Below are positions 44,397 through 53,492 of a DNA stretch of 64,000 nt, in pieces; within the stretch, counting starts at the first letter, position 1; each line of letters opens with the position of its first letter. This DNA comes from Clostridia bacterium (GTDB taxonomy: Bacteria; Bacillota; Clostridia; Oscillospirales; Acutalibacteraceae), in NCBI GenBank assembly GCA_017452785.1, contig JAFTLT010000003.1, positions 1 to 64,000 of the forward strand, given 5' to 3'. The notes beneath the pieces were generated by a model. That model did not search any database. It worked only from the letters and a program-made list of their open reading frames with translations, and was not told where the DNA came from. A program made the position numbers and the translations under genes.

Positions 44397-44625
44397 AATT
44401 AGGAATGAGGAATTAGGAGTGCAGAGTGCAGAATTGTGGTCGCAGATTGACTCTTGTCAGACAGACAGTTTTCGTCCGCAGAGTCAGTCAGGCTGAGATA
44501 CCCTCTGCCGTCGATTGTAAACCCTCATAGGTTATGCAAACTTCACTTTGACTGATTTGGCGGATAGAGAGTTTGGCTTTTGACAAAACTCCCCCGCAAT
44601 TCTGCACTCTGCATTCTGCATTCAA
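44397..44625. repeat. Dispersed repeat, cloverleaf lost
   Basis: GCAGAGTGCAGAATTGTGGT on the left and AATTCTGCACTCTGCATTC on the right flank an interior related to the copies at 35.6 and 38.2 kb (GACTCTTGTCAG, ACAGTTTTCGTC, CTGCCGTCGATTGTAA, CTGATTTGGCGG). The three-hairpin core is missing and replaced by a short unrelated stretch, so it looks like an internal deletion. Confidence 0.72.
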
Positions 44626-44646
44626 AAAGTCCTTCAGGACTTTTTG
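44623..44646 (-). terminator. Terminator overlapping the DUF896 stop codon
   Basis: CAAAAAGTCC and GGACTTTTTG pair around TTCA. Read on the minus strand it ends in a T-tract. It overlaps the last codons and stop of the DUF896 gene. Confidence 0.75.
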
Positions 44647-44840
44647 GTAACTTTTCTCTTGTTGCCTTTTTCGTCAACGATGTAGGTGTTTTCAAGCTGA
44701 CCCACAAGGCTTGCCTTGAATGAGTCAATATAAGCTCGTCTGAGAATGTCTCTTTCCTTCAGCTCTTCCTCTGTGAGACCCTCTGTCTTTGCTTTTCTTG
44801 CAAGCTCGTTAATTCTGTCAATCTGTGCCTGTGTAACCAT
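44634..44840 (-). CDS. DUF896 (YnzC-type) small protein
   Basis: 68 residues from ATG 44840. The RINELARKAKTEGLTEEELKER core is diagnostic of the short helical-hairpin DUF896 family. Function not established. The ATG shares one base with the stop of the upstream ArsC-like gene (TAATG), with GAGAAGGA as ribosome site. Last gene of the glycosyltransferase operon. Confidence 0.9.
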   Translation of the reverse strand: MVTQAQIDRINELARKAKTEGLTEEELKERDILRRAYIDSFKASLVGQLENTYIVDEKGNKRKVTKKS

Positions 44841-45190
44841 TATTCCTTCTCCCATTCTTTCCATATTTCGGGGCAATAGCCTAAGGTGGCTTTCTTGCCG
44901 TTTCTGACTATAGGTGTTTTAAACAGCTCCTGATTTTCAAGGAGCTTTTCTTCCTTTGCCTCGTCTGAGGCAAGATACTTAATAAAGCTGCTGTCATACT
45001 TCTTGCTCTTTTCATTGACAAGGTCATCGACTTTCATTTTAAGGGCAGTTTTTATTGAGTTATATTCACCCTTGCTCATGCCGTACTTTGCCAAATCAAC
45101 AAACTGAAACTTTATGTTTCTCTCTTTGAAATAACGCTGAGCTTTTTTTGTGTCAAAGCACTTTGCAGTGCCGTAAATCTGTATATTCAT
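44840..45190 (-). CDS. ArsC/Spx-family thioredoxin-fold protein
   Basis: 116 residues. IYGTAKCFDTKKAQRYF at the start carries the single active-site Cys of ArsC-like proteins (no CxxC), and the C-terminal KTPIVRNGKKATLGY matches the family's cis-Pro region. It is closer to the YffB/ArsC-like group than to true Spx regulators. Exact substrate unknown. It lies between a glycosyltransferase gene and the coupled DUF896 gene. Confidence 0.85.
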   Translation of the reverse strand: MNIQIYGTAKCFDTKKAQRYFKERNIKFQFVDLAKYGMSKGEYNSIKTALKMKVDDLVNEKSKKYDSSFIKYLASDEAKEEKLLENQELFKTPIVRNGKKATLGYCPEIWKEWEKE

Positions 45191-45202
45191 AATCTCAATT
45201 CC

Positions 45203-46381
45203 TCATAATTCATAATTTCTGATGTATTCGAGAAACTTATCCTCTGCTTTGAAGCTTTCTGCACGCTTGCGGCAGTTTTCCTTTGTGAAGAGGTTATTTT
45301 CCTTAAGTCGGATAATCGCTTTTCTCAGAGCTTCGGTGTCATTTTTCGGCACCTTTATTCCACAGCTTTCGTCTATTATCTCACCGCTGCCGCCTGTGTC
45401 AAAGGTCACAACAGGTGTGCCGCAGGCAAGAGCCTCAATATTAACCGTTGGGAATGTATCTTCTCTTGTTGCATTGACAAAAACATCACAAGCTGAATAT
45501 ATCTCCGAGAGCTCTTTCTGATTTTCGGTTCTGTCTATTGCTATAATACCGTCAGGCAGGCTCCTTCTCACTGTTTCATTTGTGCCTATGAGCACTATGC
45601 GGCAATCCTTCGGCAGAGTACGGGAAAGCTCAGTGAAAACATCAAGACCCTTTCTTTCATCCCAGTTAAAGGCAACACCGAGAATGAGGAATTCATCTTG
45701 TGGGGCGTGCTTTTGTCTGAAGGTGCTTTGTCTCGGAGTGAACACATCAAGGTCAATGCCGTTATTTATGACTCTGACCTCATACTCACTGAGAAAGGAT
45801 TTTTTAACAAGACCTGCAAGCCACTGTGAGGGCGTGATAATTGTCAAATCAAGACCGCTGAACAGCTCTTTTTTCTTATTATATAACTTTTCACTTTTAT
45901 CAAAAAAGAAGCTGTATGCCCCTTTTTGAGGGCAATTTTTGCACAGAGTCTGCCACTTGTCACAGCCTGCCATATCAAAGTGTGGGCAATATCCTGTGAA
46001 TGCCCAGCAATCGTGAAAGGTCCAGTAGAGCTTTATTTTTTTCTCTCTGAAATAGCTGAAAAGTATTGTCAGGTTACAGCCGTGACCGTGAAGATTGTGA
46101 AGATGGACTATATCCGGCTCTATTTTGTCAAGCTCTTTTATCAGAGCTCTTGTTATGGCGGCGGAATTGAAGCCGTAATTGCCCAGCAGTCTTGATTTCA
46201 CAGCCTGCAGCTTTATGTTGAATTCATCAGTATATTTAATGCCGTATTCATAGTCGCTTTCACCCTCTGAATAAAGGATGTAGTTTTCCACTCCCCTATC
46301 CCATAGAAGCTTGCTAACGGCAAGGCAGATTTTTCCCGTGCTGCCTGAGCCGCAGGTAACATTGAGCTGAACTATTTTCAT
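45203..46381 (-). CDS. GT4-type glycosyltransferase
   Basis: 392 residues, GT-B fold. IVQLNVTCGSGSTGKI at the start is the donor/acceptor glycine loop; FDIVHLHNLHGHGC-like and DVFVNATREDTFPTVNIEAL segments are typical of family 4, with the EX7E-type Glu pair in the latter. It probably adds a sugar to an envelope polysaccharide precursor at the inner membrane face. GAGGTG precedes the ATG. Third glycosyltransferase of the operon. Confidence 0.88.
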   Translation of the reverse strand: MKIVQLNVTCGSGSTGKICLAVSKLLWDRGVENYILYSEGESDYEYGIKYTDEFNIKLQAVKSRLLGNYGFNSAAITRALIKELDKIEPDIVHLHNLHGHGCNLTILFSYFREKKIKLYWTFHDCWAFTGYCPHFDMAGCDKWQTLCKNCPQKGAYSFFFDKSEKLYNKKKELFSGLDLTIITPSQWLAGLVKKSFLSEYEVRVINNGIDLDVFTPRQSTFRQKHAPQDEFLILGVAFNWDERKGLDVFTELSRTLPKDCRIVLIGTNETVRRSLPDGIIAIDRTENQKELSEIYSACDVFVNATREDTFPTVNIEALACGTPVVTFDTGGSGEIIDESCGIKVPKNDTEALRKAIIRLKENNLFTKENCRKRAESFKAEDKFLEYIRNYEL

Positions 46382-46385
46382 TTTG

Positions 46386-47378
46386 TCACCTCATAAACAG
46401 TGTCATATACACCTTTTTCATAAGACTTCTTATTTTAGCTTTGAGCTTTAGCTTTCTTTTGGTACTGAGTAAAAGTGATGCCTTATCCGGTGCAATTCTC
46501 TGTGCAAATGAAAAGGCTTCTTCACCCTCTTTGTCTCTTGTTTTTGCATAGGCATTTGAGCCGAAAAGATAAAAGACTTCAAAGTTATCAGGGCAATTTT
46601 CTTTGAGATAGCCAAGACTTCTGCCCCAAAGCGTATCCTGCTCACTGTTGTGATAAGAAAAGCCTATGCTTCGTGAAATCTGGCCTGAATGAATTCTGCC
46701 TATTGTCAGAGCCTCACTCATATAGTGAAGCTTATAGGAGCCCATATAGACCCTTGACCACATATCAAGGTCATTGATAAGTCTTAGTTTTTCATCGAAG
46801 GCACCTATTTCTTCAAAGACCTTTTTATTCACAAGGCAGCCGCAGCCGTAAAAGTTATACTTTGTCGGCTCTGCTATAAGATATTCATTGCCCTTAAGGT
46901 TTGCAATATGAGCTGAGAGTGCCTGCTCCTTTTCGGGCTTACTTTTCTTTATAACCTTGCCTTCACCGTTAATATAGTCACAGGCTGTAAAAAGCACCTG
47001 CTTATAAAGGTCAGCTTCACTAACGCCTTCACTGAGAAGCATATTAAGATATTCAACCTGCTTTCTGACCTTATCGGGATAATAAAGGTCGTCGTGGCTC
47101 AGCCATGAGAACCACTCACCCTTCATTTCGGCAATGCCCTTATTGAGAGCTGATGAAGATCCGCCGTTTTCTTTTGGGAAATATCTTATTTTATCACCAT
47201 AACTTTTTGCTATGGCATCACTTTTGCCGTCATCCCTTGAGCCGTCATTGACAAGGATGACCTCGATATTTTCATAAGTCTGTGAAAGTGCACTGTCTAT
47301 AGCCTCTGCCATATAATTGCTGCCGTTATAAACGGGAATAACAATGCTCACAAGAGGCATATATTTCATTTCTGCCAT
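46386..47378 (-). CDS. GT2-type glycosyltransferase
   Basis: 330 residues from ATG 47378 (AAAGGTG upstream; the ATG nine bases earlier is less well placed). VSIVIPVYNGSNYM, LVNDGSRDDG and WLSHDDLYYP with the DxD-like Asp pair define family 2. The C terminus is basic and may contact the membrane. It lies four bases before the GT4 gene and twelve after the first GT4 gene of the operon. Confidence 0.88.
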   Translation of the reverse strand: MAEMKYMPLVSIVIPVYNGSNYMAEAIDSALSQTYENIEVILVNDGSRDDGKSDAIAKSYGDKIRYFPKENGGSSSALNKGIAEMKGEWFSWLSHDDLYYPDKVRKQVEYLNMLLSEGVSEADLYKQVLFTACDYINGEGKVIKKSKPEKEQALSAHIANLKGNEYLIAEPTKYNFYGCGCLVNKKVFEEIGAFDEKLRLINDLDMWSRVYMGSYKLHYMSEALTIGRIHSGQISRSIGFSYHNSEQDTLWGRSLGYLKENCPDNFEVFYLFGSNAYAKTRDKEGEEAFSFAQRIAPDKASLLLSTKRKLKLKAKIRSLMKKVYMTLFMR

Positions 47379-47390
47379 TATATTCACCTT

Positions 47391-48533
47391 TTAAATGTTA
47401 TATATTTCTTTCATATAGCCTTCGATAATTTTAATATCGTAGTCCTTACTTTTTTCATAAGCCTCAGCCGCCATAGCTTTACGCATATCCTCATTCTGAA
47501 TGAGTGCTTCTATAGCCTGCCTAAAGGCATCAGCATCAGCTGCAGAGCAGATTATGCCCGATTTATCATCAATCAGGTCAACATTGCCTCTTATATCAGA
47601 GCATACGCAGGGCAGTGAGCAAGCCATAGCTTCCATCAGAGCAACGGGCAAGCCCTCCTGAAGTGAGGGGAAAATAAATATGTCTGCGCTTTTCATCAAT
47701 TCAGCTATATCTGTTCTGAAGCCTAAGAGATGAACTCTGTCTTCCACCTGAAGCTCCTTTGCAAGGGCACGGAATTCACTCTCTTTTTCTCCCCTGCCTG
47801 CAATAACAAGGTGCGCCTTGCTCTCTTTTAGTTCTGCAAGAGCCTTTATTGAAACGCTGTGATTTTTTCTCTGACTGAGTTCACCCACACCAAGAAGTAT
47901 TATGCTGTCTTCATCGGCGGCAATTTCCTTTAAAAGCTCATCTCTTTTTTCCCGTGTACCGCCGAAAGCCTCTGTGTCAACACCAACCCCCGGCACGTAA
48001 CAGACTTTTTTAGCATGGAGCTTAGTCTGAGCATTGTTGAAATCCTCTTTGTTTATGGTGATAAGCGTGTCAGTGAAAAATGAGCAAAGCCACTCGGCTG
48101 TGAAATAAATAAGCCAGTTGATAAGTGGTGCACCCTTAAAAAAATGGAAACCGTGGGCAGTGTAAATAACTTTGGTACCGTGCTTCTTTCTGCTCTTTGC
48201 CGCTGCAAGCCTTGTGAGTATGCCGCCGACAGGTGTGTGGCAGTGTATAAGGGAGAACCTTTCTGAGTCAATAAGTTTTTTCAGAGCCATAAATGCCTTA
48301 AGATTCTGCGGCTTCAAGGGATTACGCTGAAAAGGTATATTGTGATATTTCACACCCATTGCAGTGAGCTTATCTTTAAGAGCACTGACCTTTTCATCAC
48401 TCAGTGAGCTTCTGTCATCAAAATTGCAGGCAACCTGCACCTCATAGCCCATAGTCTGCAAAAGACGGATATTAGGTATATTAAACATCTCAATTGCATA
48501 AGCAACATGCGCTGTCATAAGAGCTTTTTTCAT
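47391..48533 (-). CDS. GT4-type glycosyltransferase (capsular polysaccharide type)
   Basis: 380 residues from ATG 48533 (AAGGAG nine bases upstream; ATG 48542 is inside the ribosome site). HCHTPVGGILTRLAA, VIYTAHGFHFFKG and the C-terminal DIFIFPSLQEGLPVALMEAMA are typical of EpsF/CapM-type family 4 enzymes. First gene of the operon; with the two following glycosyltransferases it should assemble an oligosaccharide of the cell envelope. Confidence 0.9.
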   Translation of the reverse strand: MKKALMTAHVAYAIEMFNIPNIRLLQTMGYEVQVACNFDDRSSLSDEKVSALKDKLTAMGVKYHNIPFQRNPLKPQNLKAFMALKKLIDSERFSLIHCHTPVGGILTRLAAAKSRKKHGTKVIYTAHGFHFFKGAPLINWLIYFTAEWLCSFFTDTLITINKEDFNNAQTKLHAKKVCYVPGVGVDTEAFGGTREKRDELLKEIAADEDSIILLGVGELSQRKNHSVSIKALAELKESKAHLVIAGRGEKESEFRALAKELQVEDRVHLLGFRTDIAELMKSADIFIFPSLQEGLPVALMEAMACSLPCVCSDIRGNVDLIDDKSGIICSAADADAFRQAIEALIQNEDMRKAMAAEAYEKSKDYDIKIIEGYMKEIYNI

Positions 48534-48563
48534 AGGGCACATCTCCTTTACACATTCTTATTT

Positions 48564-48591
48564 AGTATAGCACATAAACTGCAAAATGCAA
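48564..48591 (-). promoter_or_regulatory. Promoter of the glycosyltransferase operon
   Basis: Minus strand: -35 TTGCAT (48591-48586), 16-base spacer, -10 TATACT (48569-48564), about 30 bases before the start codon of the first glycosyltransferase gene. Confidence 0.6.
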
Positions 48592-48706
48592 AGTAAAAAT
48601 GATTAATTTATCATTTTGGGCTGCGAATTCTATTCTCAGCTTGCCAATAACAACTTTGTTCATATAATTAATAAATTATTAATTATATATTTTTTTCATT
48701 TTCATA

Positions 48707-48736
48707 TTGCAAAGTAATATTCTTTTTTGCTATAAT
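48707..48736 (+). promoter_or_regulatory. Promoter of the 27-codon microgene
   Basis: -35 TTGCAA (48707-48712), 18-base spacer, -10 TATAAT (48731-48736). It is followed by a ribosome site AAGGAG at 48767-48772. Confidence 0.75.
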
Positions 48737-48781
48737 GAGCTTGCAGGAAAGACCTGACAAAACTTTAAGGAGATGTTATTA

Positions 48782-48865
48782 ATGCTTTTCACTTTCGTTT
48801 TCACAACAATCGTTACAGCACTTACTAAGGCTTTCACAAAGGCATGGCTTCACATTGTTTTCTAA
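48782..48865 (+). CDS. 27-residue hydrophobic peptide microgene
   Basis: ATG to TAA, 27 codons. The peptide starts MLFTFVFTTIVTAL and ends AWLHIVF. It is hydrophobic, with two Lys in the second half, so it could be a short membrane or amphipathic helix. It has its own promoter, AAGGAG nine bases before the ATG and a strong terminator 18 bases after the stop, which makes a complete small transcription unit of about 190 bases. No family is recognised. Options are a small membrane peptide, a type I toxin-like peptide or a leader; an antisense RNA was not identified. Confidence 0.65.
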   Translation: MLFTFVFTTIVTALTKAFTKAWLHIVF

Positions 48866-48882
48866 TCAGAAATATAATCACA

Positions 48883-48918
48883 AAGAGAGTTGGTGTCAAA
48901 AACCGGCTCTCTTTTTTT
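48883..48918 (+). terminator. Terminator of the microgene
   Basis: AGAGAG (48884-48889) and CTCTCT (48907-48912) form the lower stem with an inner GG/CC pair, followed by seven T residues. Confidence 0.82.
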
Positions 48919-48929
48919 GCCGTTTATTC

Positions 48930-49217
48930 AGCTTGTGCAAACTTGTAGCCGGCGGCGGCTCCACTTAAATCGCCATAGCGATTTAACGGCAAATTTTGCC
49001 GAGCCGAACATTGTTCGGCTGTGGAGCCGCCTGCCACCGCATACTTCCCTCTTTGCAAAAGAAAGTAAAAAACAGGCAGGCAACCACCCATACGGTAGAA
49101 ACCTGCCTCATATTAAGATTGATAAAACTCCAAGCTTCGCAAAACCGCCTCTGCGGGTAACAACTTACGTTAGCAGAAAGTAAACCTGCGACCGCAATTC
49201 TAATTACTAATTGCTAA
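48930..49217. repeat. Dispersed repeat with divergent cloverleaf core
   Basis: GGCGGCTCCAC (48954-48964) and GTGGAGCCGCC (49021-49031) enclose three abutting hairpins: 48965-48986 (9-bp stem), 48987-49001 (6-bp) and 49002-49020 (8-bp), with 3-4-base loops. The outer stem is identical to the copies at 35.7 and 38.4 kb, but none of the three inner hairpins shares sequence with them. Then follow CTTTGCAAAAGAAAG, AACAGGCAGGC and CTTATATTAAG-like stretches shared with the 54.3 kb copy, ending in AATTACTAATTGCTAATT. No gene seen here. Confidence 0.8.
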
Positions 49218-51623
49218 TTATAAAAGCTGCAGCACTTCCCTGATAGGCCCGATAAAGCATTCCTCGCCCTCAGGCAGCTTGCCGCTGATATTTTTGATAA
49301 AAGGCTCAAATTTAACCTTTTTCAGGTTAACTGCCATCTGATACTTTGTTACAAGGTCAATAATCTGCTCTTTTTTGTCACGGTTTTCTCTTTCGGCTAT
49401 TCCTGTGAGAACAATCCTGATTTCACTCTTTGGCGAAATGTCGTTGAGGAAAATATACAGCTTTCTGTCAGTGATTTTATTCTCAGCCTTTATCTTTTTG
49501 CCGTCAACAAGAACTTGAATACTCTTAGCATCCGATACATTTTCAAAAATGAAGTCATAGCTTCTCTTTTTGGGCAGAGTGCTTATGTTTCCTTCGGCAG
49601 GGTACACGGTGAAGCTGAGCTCTTTATTAAGCTCACTTACCGCCAAACGGGTCACGGAGAAATTGCCGTCTTTATATGCATTTGTTTCACCGTCGTCCTC
49701 ATAAAGGGAGAATTCGCCCTTGCCGCTGAAAATGCGTATAACCATATCCTTCGGGTTAGTCCAATCGTTATTGATATTGTCTTTTGACATAGGGATAATT
49801 GCACCCTGCTTTGCAAAAACGGGAATTGACTCAATGCCACGGTACATGGTGATTGTTTTGTCACCTTCATAAACTGCGCCGGAATAAATATCAGTCCACT
49901 TACCTTTGGGGAGCCAGACGTCAACCTTTGCAAGATTGGTTTTAGGGTCGAGCTTTTCCGTTATGGGGCAGACCATAAGCTCTGAGCCGAAGAAGAACTG
50001 ATTTTTCACATTATATGCTTCATCCTCTTCGGGATAGGGATAATACATAGGCTCACAAAGAGCAAGGCTATGCTTATGGGTTCTGTAGTTCATTGAATAG
50101 AGATAGGGAATGAGTGCGTGACGCTCACGAAGAGTTTTAACAGCAAGCTGCTCAGCCTGCCAGCAGTGCTTCCACGGCTCTTTGCCCATAAACTCATTGC
50201 TCGTTGAGTGAAGACGCATAATAGGCGAATACAGACCATACTGCACCCAGCGGATATAAAGCTCGTCATCCTTTGCACCCATATGGTGACCGCCAATATC
50301 ATGGCTCCACCATGTGTAGCCAACATTAGTTGCGGTAGATGTGAAATAGGGCTGAAACTTCAGGCAGGGCCAGCATATCTTAGTGTCACCGCTGAAGCCT
50401 AAGGGATATCGGTGCGAGCCTATCTCTGCAAAGCGTGAGAGAATAAGAGGTCTTTTATCCTCCACTGCATTTGCAAGGGTGTGATAGTGATTGAGTGCCC
50501 ATAAGGGGTCAAGGTTTTTCAGCTTTGTGTTTTTGCCCTGCTGCCAGTCAATCCACCAGAAGTCAACACCGTCGTTTTCATAAGGCTTATGCAGAATATT
50601 GAAGTATGCATCAATATAGTCAGGGTCAGTTATGTCAAAGGGTATTCTCTTTTTGGTTTTCGGGTCGGTGCCCATTCTCACTGCAAACTCCTCATACATA
50701 TCCTCAAAGAAGCGTACACCCTGAGCAGGATGAAGATTGACTGTTATCTTATAGTTTTTGCTGTGAAGCCACTTAAGAAACGCCTTATAGTCAGGAAAAA
50801 GCTCTGTGTTCCAGCTGTAGCCTGTCCAGCCGTCACCGTCAAAGAGCTTATCTGCCACGCCGGGAATAGGTGAGCTTTTCAGTCCGAAGCGTTTCTGCAC
50901 ATCAACCCAGTGCCAGTCCATATCAATTGTTGCAACGGTTATAGGAATTTCCTTTTCAATGAATTTTTCCATAAGGGACATATATTCACTCTGAGTGTAT
51001 GCCTTATATCTGCTCCACCAGTTACCAAGAGCATATCTCGGCACCAGAGGCACTTCACCTGAAAGTGAGAAGAAGTCCTTGAGACAGCCTCTGTAATCGT
51101 GATTATAGGCGAAGTAATATTCATCCCTGAGTGTCTTGCTTCTTTCTGAAAGAGTGCCGTCTGCGTTTAAAATAAGACTCTTGCTGTCATCGAGCACTGC
51201 AACGCCGTTTCTTGACATAAGACCGTCTCCCAAGGGAATTTCGCCTACGGTCCGGTCAAGAGTTCTATAGGTACCCTTTAAGTTGCCGGATTTATATTCA
51301 GTGAGGTTCTTGCCCCCACGAAGTGATATGCCTGTCATAGCCTCTTTTTTAGTGTCATATCTGAAAATAGTTTTAGTGGTGATAATGATAAGTGTGTCAC
51401 CGTCTTCAATAACCTTAAACTGAGGCGAAGCAAAATTACGGCAGATAACGCACTGAGTGGGCGCATCGGTGAAGTTGTCTTTTTTTGTTACCTCAACACG
51501 AAGGAGTCTGTCTGTCAGAAGTGAAAGTCTGACACGGTTCTTTTTTATTATGAAGCTGTCATCTGTTTTGCTTTCACTTTTCCATGAGAAGGTGTCTTTA
51601 AAATATTTGCAGGGCTCTTTCAT
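49218..51623 (-). CDS. Glycoside hydrolase family 31 (alpha-glucosidase/alpha-xylosidase type)
   Basis: 801 residues. The (beta/alpha)8 barrel has WWSRYKAYTQSEY, IDMDWHW, the nucleophile Asp in DFWWIDWQQG and the acid/base Asp in FSGDTKICW, followed by WWSHDIGGHHMG. A C-terminal beta domain has GAIIPM and LYEDDGETNAY. No signal peptide, so it acts in the cytoplasm on imported oligosaccharides with alpha-linked glucose or xylose. It is divergent from a GPH sugar transporter 218 bases away, the likely supplier of its substrate. Confidence 0.92.
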   Translation of the reverse strand: MKEPCKYFKDTFSWKSESKTDDSFIIKKNRVRLSLLTDRLLRVEVTKKDNFTDAPTQCVICRNFASPQFKVIEDGDTLIIITTKTIFRYDTKKEAMTGISLRGGKNLTEYKSGNLKGTYRTLDRTVGEIPLGDGLMSRNGVAVLDDSKSLILNADGTLSERSKTLRDEYYFAYNHDYRGCLKDFFSLSGEVPLVPRYALGNWWSRYKAYTQSEYMSLMEKFIEKEIPITVATIDMDWHWVDVQKRFGLKSSPIPGVADKLFDGDGWTGYSWNTELFPDYKAFLKWLHSKNYKITVNLHPAQGVRFFEDMYEEFAVRMGTDPKTKKRIPFDITDPDYIDAYFNILHKPYENDGVDFWWIDWQQGKNTKLKNLDPLWALNHYHTLANAVEDKRPLILSRFAEIGSHRYPLGFSGDTKICWPCLKFQPYFTSTATNVGYTWWSHDIGGHHMGAKDDELYIRWVQYGLYSPIMRLHSTSNEFMGKEPWKHCWQAEQLAVKTLRERHALIPYLYSMNYRTHKHSLALCEPMYYPYPEEDEAYNVKNQFFFGSELMVCPITEKLDPKTNLAKVDVWLPKGKWTDIYSGAVYEGDKTITMYRGIESIPVFAKQGAIIPMSKDNINNDWTNPKDMVIRIFSGKGEFSLYEDDGETNAYKDGNFSVTRLAVSELNKELSFTVYPAEGNISTLPKKRSYDFIFENVSDAKSIQVLVDGKKIKAENKITDRKLYIFLNDISPKSEIRIVLTGIAERENRDKKEQIIDLVTKYQMAVNLKKVKFEPFIKNISGKLPEGEECFIGPIREVLQLL

Positions 51624-51656
51624 ATTTACATCCTACTTTCCAATATAGATATAACA

Positions 51657-51685
51657 ATGATATAATATTTTTGTGCTGGTTTCAA
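51657..51685 (-). promoter_or_regulatory. Candidate GH31 promoter
   Basis: Minus strand: -35 TTGAAA (51685-51680), 17-base spacer, -10 TATCAT (51662-51657), about 35 bases before the ATG. The remaining divergent intergenic space to 51841 probably holds the transporter promoter; none was clear. Confidence 0.5.
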
Positions 51686-51841
51686 CTCAATGAAAAACTT
51701 TCGGCAAAAGGCACAAAAAACAGCCTTTATTTTCTACACTTAAATTTTTTTAATTATTGGTTTATCTCGTAGAAAAAAACAGCTGAATATGTTAAAATAT
51801 GTCAAAAGAATGTGCATTTTTGCACCTAAGGAGGTTCCTTT

Positions 51842-53329
51842 ATGGAAGAGAAAAAATATGTGCCTAAAAAAGAAGTGACAACCTATGCCATTGCTGCTTT
51901 GGGTCAGGGTCTTGTTTACAGTTGCATGTCAAGCTATGTAACAGACTATTACATGAACGTTCTGACTCTTAATGCAATGTTCGTTATCCTTCTTATGCTT
52001 CTTGCCCGTGTGTGGGACGCAATCAATGACCCGATGATGGGTATGATTATGGACCGTTTCAGCACTAAGAGAGGCAGAATGAAGCCCTACCCCATCTGGA
52101 CTGCAATTCCTATTGCCGTTCTCACCATTCTCATGTTTGTCAACCCCGGTTTTGACACAGACAACAAATCAATCTGGCTTTATGTTTTCGTTGCTGTTGT
52201 TTATGTACTGTGGGGAATGACCTACACCGTCAGTGATGTTCCCTTCTGGAGCATGCCCAACGTTATGACTCCTAACCCCAAAGAAAGAGGTAACATCATC
52301 TCCTACGGTAAAACAGTTGGAGGTATCGGCTCTGCTGTTACAGTTGCTCTGCCTATTATTGTCGGCTTCATCGTTGCAGATATGGATGTTGAAAAGGCAA
52401 ACATCCTCAAGTACGCAATAATGGCAATTTCAATGGCAGTTATCGGCATGCCTCTTTTCTCACTGTCATCCTTTGGCATCAAAGAGAGAATTGAGCTTCC
52501 CAACGCAACAAAGAGAGCACCCGGTGAGCCCTCTGCTCTTAAGAGAATTTTCTCATGTAAGCCCCTGATGCTTGTTGTAATTTCAGGTATGCTTTCCTTT
52601 GGCCGTTATATGCTTCAGGCTGCTGCACCTCATGTTGCACGTTATTCAGGCTTCTATATCGGCTCAAAGCCCACAACCGTTGCAGAATATAACTCAAATA
52701 TCTCAACTGTTGCTCTTGTTATTCAGGTCTGTGCAGCTGTCGGCATGTTCGGCGCCATGCTCTTCCTGCCCAAGCTCTACAAGAAATTTGAATATAAGCA
52801 GATTATGATCGTTTCATGCATCGGCGGTTTTATTGCAAGCTGCTTTACTCTCGTTATCGGCTGGACAACAAAAAATCTGCTTATCTGCATTCCCTTTATG
52901 CTTATTTCAAGCATTCCTCTTGGTGTTATCAATAATGTTTCATTTGCAATGGTCTGCGATTGCCTCGACTTCCTTGAATGGAAAACAGGCTTCAGAAATA
53001 CAGGTCTCGGTTCAGCCTGCCAGAGCTTTGTAAATAAAATCGGTAACGCATTTGCAACAGTTATGATCATAGTTATGTATATGGTAGTTAACATTGACGT
53101 AAGCAACCTTAATGTCGGCTCAGGTCAGCAGGTTGTTGACGCTATCAATTCACTTTCATCAACACAAAACTTTGCTATGTTCTCACTTGTTACAATAGTA
53201 CCCGGCATAAGCCTTCTCCTCTGTGCAATTCCCCTGTTCTTCTATGATCTCACAGGCAAGAAAAAGCAGAAGGTATTTGATGAGCTTGCAGTGCTCAGAA
53301 AAGAAAGAGGCATTGAAATCGAAGACTGA
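51842..53329 (+). CDS. GPH-family sugar:cation symporter
   Basis: 495 residues, about twelve membrane helices. The RVWDAINDPMMGMIMDR motif in the second helix region is the hallmark of the glycoside-pentoside-hexuronide family (MelB/XynB type). It imports oligosaccharides with Na+ or H+. AAGGAGG lies upstream of the ATG. Divergent from GH31, with which it probably forms one glycan-use system. The C terminus is cytoplasmic and charged; no EIIA domain is attached. Confidence 0.9.
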   Translation: MEEKKYVPKKEVTTYAIAALGQGLVYSCMSSYVTDYYMNVLTLNAMFVILLMLLARVWDAINDPMMGMIMDRFSTKRGRMKPYPIWTAIPIAVLTILMFVNPGFDTDNKSIWLYVFVAVVYVLWGMTYTVSDVPFWSMPNVMTPNPKERGNIISYGKTVGGIGSAVTVALPIIVGFIVADMDVEKANILKYAIMAISMAVIGMPLFSLSSFGIKERIELPNATKRAPGEPSALKRIFSCKPLMLVVISGMLSFGRYMLQAAAPHVARYSGFYIGSKPTTVAEYNSNISTVALVIQVCAAVGMFGAMLFLPKLYKKFEYKQIMIVSCIGGFIASCFTLVIGWTTKNLLICIPFMLISSIPLGVINNVSFAMVCDCLDFLEWKTGFRNTGLGSACQSFVNKIGNAFATVMIIVMYMVVNIDVSNLNVGSGQQVVDAINSLSSTQNFAMFSLVTIVPGISLLLCAIPLFFYDLTGKKKQKVFDELAVLRKERGIEIED

Positions 53330-53492
53330 TAAAATTTGATTTGCATTGGGATTTGTCGCTCAGATAAGCCCCTGACAGCAAAGACCCCTTGACAATATAA
53401 ATAATCAACCTACTACTTATCTTAATATTCAGACTGTACATTTTATGAGAACCGATGTTGTAATTAATTTTATTATGTAAGGAGAATTTATT

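Noticed and set aside
48890-49183. 97-codon plus-strand frame after the microgene
   Set aside because: It begins inside the terminator hairpin and runs through the cloverleaf repeat; no ribosome site.
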